DNA of 38,530 nt from a virus, in the IMG/VR virus record IMGVR_UViG_3300046010_011716, positions 1-38,530 of that record. One strand, written 5' to 3'. Below are positions 19,463 through 26,571 of this stretch, piece after piece. The first letter of the stretch is position 1, and each line of letters opens with the position of its first letter. The notes under the pieces are model-generated. The model saw only the letters and a list, made by a program, of their open reading frames with translations. It did not search any database and was not told the origin of the DNA. Made by a program: the position numbers and the translations under genes.

Positions 19463-19684
19463 ATGTATGAAGTAACATTTGCTTATAGTTTTGATCTTTA
19501 CAAAGGTAAGCCTAAAAGAGATTTAGAAAAACTTAACGGCTGTATAATAAAGAGTTACGGAGTTGTCAAAGACTCCGTAACTCTTTGTATTTTAGTAGAT
19601 TCTATTGAGACTCTTAATGAATTGAAAGATTTATTAAAATCAAAATATAAATTGAATCCTAAGAAAACCAAAAAATTAAAATAG
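19463..19684 (+). CDS. Hypothetical small protein containing a perfect hairpin
   Basis: A 73-residue basic protein (MYEVTFAYSFDLYKGKPKRD; tail NPKKTKKLK). The coding sequence contains a perfect 15-bp inverted repeat (19549-19586) that encodes residues about 30-41. It converges on the minus-strand gene ending at 19686, leaving 1 nt between stops. No clear Shine-Dalgarno. Function unknown. Confidence 0.6.
   Translation: MYEVTFAYSFDLYKGKPKRDLEKLNGCIIKSYGVVKDSVTLCILVDSIETLNELKDLLKSKYKLNPKKTKKLK
19549..19586. terminator. Perfect 15-bp hairpin inside a gene, likely terminator
   Basis: AAAGAGTTACGGAGT (19549-19563) and ACTCCGTAACTCTTT (19572-19586) are perfectly complementary across an 8-nt loop. 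T-rich sequence flanks it on each strand (TTTGTATTTT on plus, TTTATTATA on minus). It lies just past the end of the minus-strand virion genes and is probably their terminator. Confidence 0.65.
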
Positions 19685-19685
19685 A

Positions 19686-20711
19686 TTATCTAAACGGCAT
19701 GTTTTGGAAATTTGCAGTAGTTATGGTTTGAACTCTGCTATCCATTTTAGATATTAATGTATTTTGTTGATCTATAATAGTTGATAACAAATCAGTTGAT
19801 GTTTGTTCTTCCTCTATTGCAGTAGTACATGCTTTCGATTCTGTGAATCTAGCAGTAAGAGATGTGGTTGATCTTAATTCACATTGTGATGCTGTATTAT
19901 TACTTGTGCAAGATATTACAATATTATTTTCTAAAACTTCACATGCTCCTATTTTTTCATCGGTTATATCAACACTAACAGTATTTTCGTTTTTCTTTTC
20001 CACATATAATCCAATAAAAGTTTTAGTAGATATTCTATCTTCTTCTGCTATCTCCCCGAAAACTGTTATTACTTCTTTGCCTTCGCTATCTAGGGAATAA
20101 TCTACAATTTCAAATTTATTTTGTTTGGATTGTAACTGAACATAATCTCCAACTTTTATTCCAAGAAAATTAAAAGAGTTTTTAGTATTCTTTCCTAAGT
20201 TATTAACTATAGATGTTAGTGGTGTTGTTTTTTCTGGTTCTATTATTGTAGCTAAAGTAAATGTCGGTAGATTTGAAAAATCGTTTTTATTGTATAAATG
20301 AATTCCTGTTGAGATACTTTCAACCGAAACAACATCGGCAAATACTACTAAATTTTCAATTGATGTGAATGTATATGTTCCTGAAACATCATATTGTTGT
20401 TTGTTTGCGGGATTGATTAACTCACCATCTGTGATTGTGAAGGTCATTCCATCTATTATCAGATTCCAAAAAGAATACAATTCATCTGCACTGGTGGTAT
20501 TATTATAATCAGAAAAATCAATCATCACCTTTGTATTATTGTCGTAAAACAAAAAATTAGGTGTAGATGTGATTCCTCTGTTTGAACTTATCTTTTCTTC
20601 TTTTACCTTTACATATGTAAGACCATATAATAGCCCACTCCTGGCAAGAACTAAATTCTTGCCTTGTTTTTGTTTAGTGGATCTTGATCTAGAATAGTTG
20701 GAATTTGCCAT
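19686..20711 (-). CDS. Virion structural protein candidate
   Basis: A 341-residue protein. The N-terminus is basic and Ser-rich (NYSRSRSTKQKQGKN); the middle looks all-beta (KVGDYVQLQSKQNKFEIVDY); the C-terminus is helical and Ser/Thr-rich. It follows the 422-residue virion protein by 1 nt on the minus strand and shares its late, AT-rich style. Not recognised as a named T4 protein; a head or tail fibre accessory role is inferred from context. Confidence 0.5.
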   Translation of the reverse strand: MANSNYSRSRSTKQKQGKNLVLARSGLLYGLTYVKVKEEKISSNRGITSTPNFLFYDNNTKVMIDFSDYNNTTSADELYSFWNLIIDGMTFTITDGELINPANKQQYDVSGTYTFTSIENLVVFADVVSVESISTGIHLYNKNDFSNLPTFTLATIIEPEKTTPLTSIVNNLGKNTKNSFNFLGIKVGDYVQLQSKQNKFEIVDYSLDSEGKEVITVFGEIAEEDRISTKTFIGLYVEKKNENTVSVDITDEKIGACEVLENNIVISCTSNNTASQCELRSTTSLTARFTESKACTTAIEEEQTSTDLLSTIIDQQNTLISKMDSRVQTITTANFQNMPFR

Positions 20712-20712
20712 T

Positions 20713-21981
20713 TTATGATGTTATGAAATGTACTATTTGTGTACCTTTCTCTGATCGGGCAAAAATTCTTGATACCAAGTCACATTCTATAAAGATAGAT
20801 TCGCCGGCATCAAGTGGATATCCATCTGCTTGTGATGTGAGTATATTTCTTCCACCAATATAAACTGTACTGGTGTTTGTAGTTGGACATTTTACATGTA
20901 CTCCTACCTTTGCACTAATTGATGCTGTTGTTAAGGAAACTGGAGTTTCTGTTACTGACTTCTTACCACTAGTAACAACACCCGGTCTTACAATTTCAGT
21001 AATCTTAGATTGTACGGTTCCGTTGCTGAGTTTATCATTGATGGTAGAAATGACGTTTGTGTTTGTCTTGATGCTACTCAGATTTGAAACTATGGGTTTA
21101 GATGTAGATTCTAATGAATCAATTAGATCGGCATCATCTATTGTGACGGTATTTTGAACAGCAACTGGCAAATTGCTAGTAGCGGTAACTTCAATTGCGC
21201 CGCTTGCTAGTGTACCTTTAACAATTACTGGATGAGATGCGGTATTTCCTGTACCACGAATCATCAGACCAACTACACCATCATTAGTAATACCAACACT
21301 TGCTGCTATTGTTACGCCGAAGGATATTCCTGCATTAGTTATTGCTACCTTTAGTGCATCACCCGATACACCCAATGTTGTTCCGTCTGAGGAGTATAGT
21401 CTAGTTAGAACCTTTCCTCCGAGATCGGAACCATATACTGCAATGCTATCGGTTGCTGCAACCAAACCGAGTCCCCCGCTTATTCCTACATTTCCATAGA
21501 CTGTAACGGAATCGCTAGAATATGATAATCTTCTGCCTCCGGTGACGCCCACAGCAGTTGCGCCAGATATTCCATATATTGCTATACCTGAACTTGCAAT
21601 GCTTACTGTTCCGGTGATACCTACTGGATATCCTCCACTAACACCTTGGACGGTTCCGCTAACACCAACAGGAACTGTTGCCCATGTAGAACCACCGACC
21701 AATAGGTAACTTCCCGTAGAAGAGGAATTGACTACATTAAAATTACCGGAACCGGAGACAGAACCACTTATTGGTAAAGTCGTTCCAGTTACTCCGTAAA
21801 TTGATATTGGAAGGGGTGCAGATGTACCTACTCGTTGGGTGGTGCTATCTGTACCATAAGATAATTTAAAAATTTGAACATGGGCTCCAGTAAAACCAGT
21901 TCCGCTTGTTCCATAGTCTGTTGCAATAACTGCTGTATTGTCATTGGTCGTTATAAGAATATTTGATCCTGTATCTGGCAT
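20713..21981 (-). CDS. Beta-rich virion protein, fibre or decoration type
   Basis: A 422-residue protein made of short repeated Gly/Ser/Thr/Val motifs (VGVSGTVQGVSGGYPVGITG; ISGATAVGVTGG), as in elongated beta-structured fibres. The C-terminal domain (VHVKCPTTNTSTVYIGG ... DAGESIFIECD) matches a small beta-sandwich common on phage decoration or fibre proteins. Shine-Dalgarno AAGGAA precedes ATG 21981; TATATATAG upstream may be a degenerate late promoter. Probably host-facing on the virion; exact location unknown. Confidence 0.55.
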   Translation of the reverse strand: MPDTGSNILITTNDNTAVIATDYGTSGTGFTGAHVQIFKLSYGTDSTTQRVGTSAPLPISIYGVTGTTLPISGSVSGSGNFNVVNSSSTGSYLLVGGSTWATVPVGVSGTVQGVSGGYPVGITGTVSIASSGIAIYGISGATAVGVTGGRRLSYSSDSVTVYGNVGISGGLGLVAATDSIAVYGSDLGGKVLTRLYSSDGTTLGVSGDALKVAITNAGISFGVTIAASVGITNDGVVGLMIRGTGNTASHPVIVKGTLASGAIEVTATSNLPVAVQNTVTIDDADLIDSLESTSKPIVSNLSSIKTNTNVISTINDKLSNGTVQSKITEIVRPGVVTSGKKSVTETPVSLTTASISAKVGVHVKCPTTNTSTVYIGGRNILTSQADGYPLDAGESIFIECDLVSRIFARSEKGTQIVHFITS

Positions 21982-22022
21982 AAATTTTCCTTCTTAAACT
22001 ATATATAATGTAAATAAATAGC

Positions 22023-22050
22023 TTTACAATCCACCCAAAGGTGCTATAAT
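22023..22050 (+). promoter_or_regulatory. Sigma70-type promoter of gene 33, leaderless
   Basis: TTTACA (22023-22028), 16 bp, TATAAT (22045-22050), then 7 nt to ATG 22058. No Shine-Dalgarno precedes the ATG. Confidence 0.75.
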
Positions 22051-22057
22051 TTCAAAC

Positions 22058-22288
22058 ATGATCCTAGAAATAACAAAAGAAGACTTTTCTAAAAAAGTAG
22101 AAAATAAAATAGCAAAGAATAAAAACACCTCATATATTGATGCAGTAATTGCCGTTTTGGAGGAACATTCTTTGGATATTACGGTGGCACAAAAACTATT
22201 AACACAACCCGTTTTAGAAAAACTAAAACAAGAAGGGCAAGAGTTAAACATTTTACGAAAAAGTAAAAATGTTTTACCTTTCTCTTGA
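22058..22288 (+). CDS. 33: Late promoter co-activator, gp33-like
   Basis: A 76-residue protein. TSYIDAVIAVLEEHSLDI, then LLTQPVLEKLKQEGQELN and a short hydrophobic C-terminus (NVLPFS), matches the small gp33 of marine T4-like phages, which links RNA polymerase to the sliding clamp at late promoters. It lies immediately before gene 32, and TATAAATA promoters in the window need such a factor. The ATG is exactly at the predicted transcription start. T4 gp33 is longer (112 residues). Confidence 0.7.
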   Translation: MILEITKEDFSKKVENKIAKNKNTSYIDAVIAVLEEHSLDITVAQKLLTQPVLEKLKQEGQELNILRKSKNVLPFS

Positions 22289-22313
22289 CTGTATATTTAG
22301 ATTATGGTAAACT
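22285..22313 (+). promoter_or_regulatory. Sigma70-type promoter of gene 32
   Basis: TTGACT (22285-22290), 17 bp, TAAACT (22308-22313). The -35 box overlaps the stop codon of gene 33. Start near 22320 gives a leader of about 65 nt. Confidence 0.6.
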
Positions 22314-22325
22314 CTGTTGTAATGT

Positions 22326-22372
22326 GGTGGGGAGTTCCCACCGTTACTTTTTAGTCCGAAGGAGATCTTCGG
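22326..22372 (+). promoter_or_regulatory. Two hairpins in the gene 32 leader
   Basis: GGTGGG/CCCACC (22326-22331 and 22337-22342) and CCGAAG/CTTCGG (22356-22361 and 22367-22372), separated by the U-rich single strand TTACTTTTTAGT. The second hairpin contains a decoy GAAGGAG; the real Shine-Dalgarno AAGGA (22375-22379) follows it. T4 gene 32 is autoregulated by gp32 binding a structured leader, so a similar control is likely. Confidence 0.55.
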
Positions 22373-22385
22373 GGAAGGATAAGTT

Positions 22386-23285
22386 ATGGGTTCATTTAGC
22401 GATTTTAAGAAGAAGTCGAAGTCAAGCATCGATCAGTTGGTTCAAAAGATCCAACAAGATAATACCAAGAATGATTACAAGGATGATCGTTTTTGGCGTC
22501 CAAAGCTCGACAACGCAAAGAATGGTTTTGCAGTAATTCGTTTCCTGCCGGCAATTGAGGGAGAGGACATTCCTTGGGTTAAGTTGTATTCCCATGCTTT
22601 CCAAGGCCCAGGCGGTTGGTATATCGAAAATTGTCTAACCACTCTTGGTCAGAAGGATCCAGTTTCCGAGATGAATACCCAACTATGGAATAGTGGTATT
22701 GATAGCGATAAGGATCTTGCTCGTCAGCGAAAGAGGAAGCTCAATTATATTTCCAACATTTACGTTGTCAGCGATCCTGCTGAACCGTCAAATGAAGGAA
22801 AGGTTTTCCTGTTCAAGTATGGTCAAAAGATCTTTGAAAAGATTCAGGAAGCGATGCAACCGGAGTTCAAGGACGAGGATCCACTTGATCCGTTCAATTT
22901 CTGGAATGGTGCAAATTTCAAGTTGAAGATTCGTCAGGTTGGTGGATTTGTCAATTATGACAAGTCAGAATTTGATTCATCATCTCCGCTTCTAAATGGC
23001 GAGGATGTTAAGTTGGAGACTGTTTGGAAGTCACAACATGCTCTTAAGAGTTTTGTTGATCCGACTAATTTCAAGTCCTATGACGAACTAAAGCAGAAGT
23101 TGTTTGATGTTCTTCGTGGGGATATCCGTGGAAGTGGTACGGGATCTACTCGTACTGCTGAGGATATCGATGAAGAGGATATGAAGGAGAAGAAGCCTTC
23201 TATCCGCTCAAAGCCGCCAGTTGAGGATCAGGTGGATGAAGAGACAGATGCTCTTGATTATTTCAAGAAGCTTGCTGAAGACTGA
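22386..23285 (+). CDS. 32: Single-stranded DNA-binding protein gp32
   Basis: A 299-residue T4-type gp32, which coats single-stranded DNA in replication and recombination. It has the core FWRPKLDNAKNGFAVIRFLP, HAFQGPGGWYIENC, VVSDPAEPSNEGKVFLFKYG and an acidic C-terminal tail (DEETDALDYFKKLAED) that recruits partners. Of the T4 zinc ligands, H70 and C83 remain, but the CPVC pair is replaced by D91 and S94 (KDPVSEMN), so the zinc site is lost. Slightly GC-richer than its neighbours, as expected for a highly expressed gene. Confidence 0.93.
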   Translation: MGSFSDFKKKSKSSIDQLVQKIQQDNTKNDYKDDRFWRPKLDNAKNGFAVIRFLPAIEGEDIPWVKLYSHAFQGPGGWYIENCLTTLGQKDPVSEMNTQLWNSGIDSDKDLARQRKRKLNYISNIYVVSDPAEPSNEGKVFLFKYGQKIFEKIQEAMQPEFKDEDPLDPFNFWNGANFKLKIRQVGGFVNYDKSEFDSSSPLLNGEDVKLETVWKSQHALKSFVDPTNFKSYDELKQKLFDVLRGDIRGSGTGSTRTAEDIDEEDMKEKKPSIRSKPPVEDQVDEETDALDYFKKLAED

Positions 23286-23325
23286 TATACATAATATCAG
23301 ATACATCTAAGAGAGCATCTTAGAT
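23282..23325 (+). repeat. Two stacked hairpins after gp32
   Basis: CTGATAT/ATATCAG (23282-23288 and 23294-23300, spanning the stop codon) and ATCTAAGA/TCTTAGAT (23305-23312 and 23318-23325) precede the terminator. Three consecutive stems could protect the abundant gp32 mRNA from 3' decay. Confidence 0.65.
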
Positions 23326-23329
23326 CCGA

Positions 23330-23364
23330 CGACCCCCTATTCCGGTAGGGGGTCGTTTCTTTTT
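23330..23364 (+). terminator. Intrinsic terminator of gene 32
   Basis: CGACCCCCTA (23330-23339) pairs perfectly with TAGGGGGTCG (23346-23355), then TTTCTTTTT. Confidence 0.9.
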
Positions 23365-24988
23365 ATACTGTACTTTGTCTCCACGAAGGAAGTCCATTCA
23401 ATGGCGGAGCAAATTGTTTTATTCCTCTAGTGGATGTTATTTTTTCTACGCCAAGTATGGTTTCTTCTGGGCTTTGAAGTTCGTTTGAAACTGCCGTTGG
23501 TTTTGGTTGTTTTTTATCGGCGTTTCTAATAGTCCTCATGTGTTCTATTTCTTCCTTTTCTACTTCTAATAGATTCTTTGTTTTATTGTTTTGATCTATT
23601 GATTTGAGTGCAGGAAGAGATGATATGTTTCCTTGGTCAATAAAAGAATTAATTTTTCTATTGATTTTTGTTTTTTCCATAGGACTATTATCTGAACTTG
23701 TAAGTAGATTTGGAAGAATACTTTTTGGTATTATTACTTCTGGTTCTTTTTCGCCAATCATTGCCAATGTTGGTTTTGAGACTATACCACCAGATTCAAA
23801 TGCAGGAACATTTGTAACATTATTGGATTGTAGATAATTTGATATTGTTCTATGCTGTAAAACATTTTTAATAGAACTAAATCTGTTTATTATTGGTTGA
23901 TTAATTTCAGACGATAAGTCAAAGTATTTTGGTTCCTTGAAAAAAGTCACATTATTATCAATAAATGCATTGTTGTTTGAAACATCTTGAACTATTGCAT
24001 TTGTTGTGTTTACTGTATTTTTTTCAATTCTAGTGCTATTGTTGGTAACCGGATTACTTTGATTTGTAATGGCACTGTTGTTGGTAACCGGATTACTTTG
24101 ATTTGTAATGGCACTGTTGTTGGTAACCGCATTACTTTGGTTTGTAATAATACTGTTGGTAACCGGATTACTTTGGTTTGTGATGATACTGTTGTTGGTA
24201 ACCGGATTACTTTGGTTTGTAATAATACTGTTGGTAACCGGATTACTTTGGTTTGTGATGATACTGTTGTTGGTAACCGGATTACTTTGGTTTGTAATGG
24301 AACTGTTGTTGGTAACCGGATTACTTTGGTTTGTAATATCGGAATTGTTAGTGATATTATTTTCTGTCCGCAATATCACATCATCGCTATTTGTTAAAAA
24401 CGTATATGGTTTTATGAAGAAATTATTTAAAACTTTATTTTCTTTTTGAATAAAATTTTGATTTGGTTTTGTATTAGATTTGTAATTTTCAATAATTTTA
24501 ACATATTCTTTTATAAAATTATTTTTAACATTTGAAACCTCTGTAGTATTGTTTTTGTTTACTACTTTGCTTTCGTTAAATTGTGGTGAATTTATATTCG
24601 TATTTTGAATTCTATTGATTCCGTAATTAATAAAATTTACAGGTTTTACTAATTCCGGTGTAACATGGTCTTCGTATGAATTATTGAAATACAGTTGAAG
24701 CGGTATATCATTTTTTTTTATATCAATGTTATATGATTTGTTATTTTTCAGAGATTTTACAGTTTTCTTGTAATTTCTCGTCTTTTTATCTTGAGGTAAA
24801 GCAATTGTTATATTGATATCTTCTGGTTTTTCTGTTGCAGTTCCTGCACCATTTGGTAATGGAGCAGTTTCTGTGTCAGTAGGAAGTATAACATTAGACG
24901 GAAGACTCACATTAGAGGACAATGAAAGAGAACTTCCAAATAGTTTAAGAATTTCTTTTTTAAGTTTTGGTAAATTTTTTTCTTTCAT
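23363..24988 (-). CDS. Asn-rich repeat protein with tape-measure-like motif
   Basis: A 541-residue protein. Residues about 217-317 hold eight tandem copies of ITNQSNPVTNNS (12 or 13 residues). Residues about 396-420 contain GGIVSKPTLAMIGE followed by PEVIIP, the GG.v..PT.a.vGE.gPE.viP signature common near the end of tape-measure and related tail proteins. Its length is close to T4 gp29 (590) and it follows the gp26/frameshift unit, where a tape measure belongs. Against this, most of it is Asn/Ser-rich, not helical. Tail-associated, tape-measure candidate. Confidence 0.5.
   Translation of the reverse strand: MKEKNLPKLKKEILKLFGSSLSLSSNVSLPSNVILPTDTETAPLPNGAGTATEKPEDINITIALPQDKKTRNYKKTVKSLKNNKSYNIDIKKNDIPLQLYFNNSYEDHVTPELVKPVNFINYGINRIQNTNINSPQFNESKVVNKNNTTEVSNVKNNFIKEYVKIIENYKSNTKPNQNFIQKENKVLNNFFIKPYTFLTNSDDVILRTENNITNNSDITNQSNPVTNNSSITNQSNPVTNNSIITNQSNPVTNSIITNQSNPVTNNSIITNQSNPVTNSIITNQSNAVTNNSAITNQSNPVTNNSAITNQSNPVTNNSTRIEKNTVNTTNAIVQDVSNNNAFIDNNVTFFKEPKYFDLSSEINQPIINRFSSIKNVLQHRTISNYLQSNNVTNVPAFESGGIVSKPTLAMIGEKEPEVIIPKSILPNLLTSSDNSPMEKTKINRKINSFIDQGNISSLPALKSIDQNNKTKNLLEVEKEEIEHMRTIRNADKKQPKPTAVSNELQSPEETILGVEKITSTRGIKQFAPPLNGLPSWRQSTV
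24038..24340. repeat. Eight-copy 36/39-bp tandem repeat within a gene
   Basis: On the plus strand each unit contains TAACCGGATTACTTTG; one copy has C for G. Unit length alternates between 39 and 36 bp by loss of one Asn codon, so the frame is always kept. This is typical of slippage-prone coding repeats. Confidence 0.9.
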
Positions 24989-25153
24989 TTATCTTCCTCT
25001 TCTGCTGTTCATTGCCCTCATCATGTTCTGCTTGTTCATAAGTCTTAGATTTTCTTCTTCTATATGCTGCCTCAGCGATTCCACATAAATGTCTCTTTCC
25101 CAAGGTATCATTGATTCTAATTCCGTCAATGAGTAGTTATACATGTGTATCAT
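24989..25153 (-). CDS. Tail assembly chaperone T-like domain
   Basis: A 54-residue frame from ATG 25153 (MIHMYNYSLTELESMIPWER, then DIYVESLRQHIEEENLRLMN), ending right before the ATG of the 541-residue gene (TAA-ATG). The frame stays open upstream into the end of gp26, in the -1 frame. So it is probably made as the C-terminal part of a 305-residue gp26 fusion by frameshifting, and perhaps also alone. The MPWERxxY pattern is typical of the T part of tail assembly chaperones. Confidence 0.65.
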   Translation of the reverse strand: MIHMYNYSLTELESMIPWERDIYVESLRQHIEEENLRLMNKQNMMRAMNSRRGR

Positions 25154-25200
25154 TTTGAATGTTAAATCAAAATAGGTATTGAGACTATTGTGGCTGAGGC

Positions 25201-25905
25201 TTATCCGAAAAAATCACGAATACCTCGTAACACTACCTTTCTTTCTACTCCATCACTTGTCGTATATGGCATTTCTTGTTCAATTCTTGGCATTGTTGCA
25301 AAAAATTCAATTATTTTGTCAAATTGAACCTTTGACATATTGTCTACGAATTCTTTTATCTCTTCTTTATTCTTGTTTTCGCATTCTATTCGTTCCGTTG
25401 GTGTTTCGATATAATCAACACACGATACTGCAAGATCGTAAAAATCCATAAGAGACATATCAGATGTTTCGTTTTCTATAAACATATTAAGTGATGGATA
25501 TTTCATACAAACAAACAAATCATCATCTAATTTTAATTTATTCGTATGGGATTTGAAGGTTTTAACTTTAATCTTATCCAAATCAATTACCAGTTTGATC
25601 TTTTCATTTGTATGCGGACAAACCAGAAAAGGTTCAACAATTTCTCCTACCGATTTTGATCTTAGTTTTAAAAACAAATATTCTAAATCAAATATTGGTA
25701 TACTTCCTGCGTCTTTTAATTCAAAGCAGGACTCTACTAATTCTTTGACTGCCATTAATATTTCTTTTTCTTTTCCGGTTTCCTGTACCATTAATAAAGT
25801 TTTTTCATCTTTAACTAAAAACGGTCTAAACCATATTTTTTTGTTTGTTGATGGTACAGTTTCTGAGTATTTCGGTCTATTTCCTAATAAGTCAACTAAT
25901 TTCAT
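25201..25905 (-). CDS. 26: Baseplate hub assembly protein gp26
   Basis: A 234-residue homologue of T4 gp26, required to assemble the central baseplate hub. Family pattern: IWFRPFLVKDEKTLLMV, DLEYLFLKLRSKSVGE and FLVCPHTNEK. It is the first partner of the predicted frameshift pair; its short C-terminus RDFFG is where slippage occurs. Lies 11 nt after gp54-like on the minus strand. By analogy with tail chaperones it may act on the tape measure, which is an inference. Confidence 0.8.
   Translation of the reverse strand: MKLVDLLGNRPKYSETVPSTNKKIWFRPFLVKDEKTLLMVQETGKEKEILMAVKELVESCFELKDAGSIPIFDLEYLFLKLRSKSVGEIVEPFLVCPHTNEKIKLVIDLDKIKVKTFKSHTNKLKLDDDLFVCMKYPSLNMFIENETSDMSLMDFYDLAVSCVDYIETPTERIECENKNKEEIKEFVDNMSKVQFDKIIEFFATMPRIEQEMPYTTSDGVERKVVLRGIRDFFG
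25207..25213 (-). other. Programmed -1 frameshift site
   Basis: The last codons of gp26 read GAT TTT TTC GGA TAA, giving the canonical X-XXY-YYZ heptamer T-TTT-TTC two codons before the stop. A -1 slip joins an open frame of 72 more codons ending at 24989. Six nt downstream, GCCTCAGC (minus strand, 25200-25193) can pair with GCTGAGGC (25076-25069), a possible long-range stimulator. Confidence 0.65.
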
Positions 25906-25916
25906 AATATCTCCAA

Positions 25917-26570
25917 TTAAATAAATTCATATTCTTTGAATGCAAAAATTACAACAAATGTAGCATATCCTGTCGCTTCAGAAGACATTTGTGTTGGTGT
26001 TATGGTCAGGGGGAATGCATTTTTCAATGTAATGGTGCATGTTTGTTGTGCTTGATTTTCTACCGCAAGAGGATATATTTTAACAGTTCCTGTAAAGGTA
26101 TTAAAACCATTAGAGTAATCTGAATACTGTGTTGTTCTTATTGTTCTACTTGTACCAGCTAAAACATCAAATATATTACCCACAGAGGGACCACCCAATC
26201 GCTCCAAAGCACTCACCCCAACTGGATCAGCATCTTCTGTTGATTTTGGTGGAATAATGGTATCCATCCAGTTTTCAAAAAACCTTCTTTCTGCCCAGTC
26301 CTGATAAATTATAAAGGACATTGCACATTCACCATATTCTCTTCTAACTGGTAATTGTAAAATTGGCCCCCACGGACTATATGGTGCAGTACTAAATGAT
26401 CTTTGAGGCAAAGTTACCGATTCTGGATAGCACGATAAACTATTCAATTTACCATCTACCATCTGAACTGCATATTTTCCGGGTTGCTGAATTCCTTTTC
26501 TTGCAATTACAGCATTTCTAAACTGAGTAATAGTGGTTGCTTGATAATCTGGAAGATTAATATTTGACAT
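25917..26570 (-). CDS. 54: Baseplate-tail tube initiator, gp54/gp19-like
   Basis: A 217-residue protein with the tail-tube fold pattern seen in T4 gp19 and its baseplate paralogues (PESVTLPQRSFSTAPYSPWG, YGECAMSFIIYQDW, FENWMDTI, TITLKNAFPLTITP). Within this gene group (gp26, gp4, gp48, gp53) the likely role is gp54, where tube polymerisation starts on the baseplate. Shorter than T4 gp54 (320). It could instead be the tail tube protein itself; gene order favours gp54. Confidence 0.6.
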   Translation of the reverse strand: MSNINLPDYQATTITQFRNAVIARKGIQQPGKYAVQMVDGKLNSLSCYPESVTLPQRSFSTAPYSPWGPILQLPVRREYGECAMSFIIYQDWAERRFFENWMDTIIPPKSTEDADPVGVSALERLGGPSVGNIFDVLAGTSRTIRTTQYSDYSNGFNTFTGTVKIYPLAVENQAQQTCTITLKNAFPLTITPTQMSSEATGYATFVVIFAFKEYEFI

Positions 26571-26571
26571 T

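Noticed and set aside
24038-24340. Regularly spaced repeats considered as a CRISPR array
   Set aside because: The units are directly adjacent with no unique spacers and form an in-frame protein repeat.
23987-24397. Repeat-rich frame on the plus strand opposite the Asn-rich gene
   Set aside because: It arises from the tandem repeat read antisense; the minus frame has a recognisable tail motif and a proper start.
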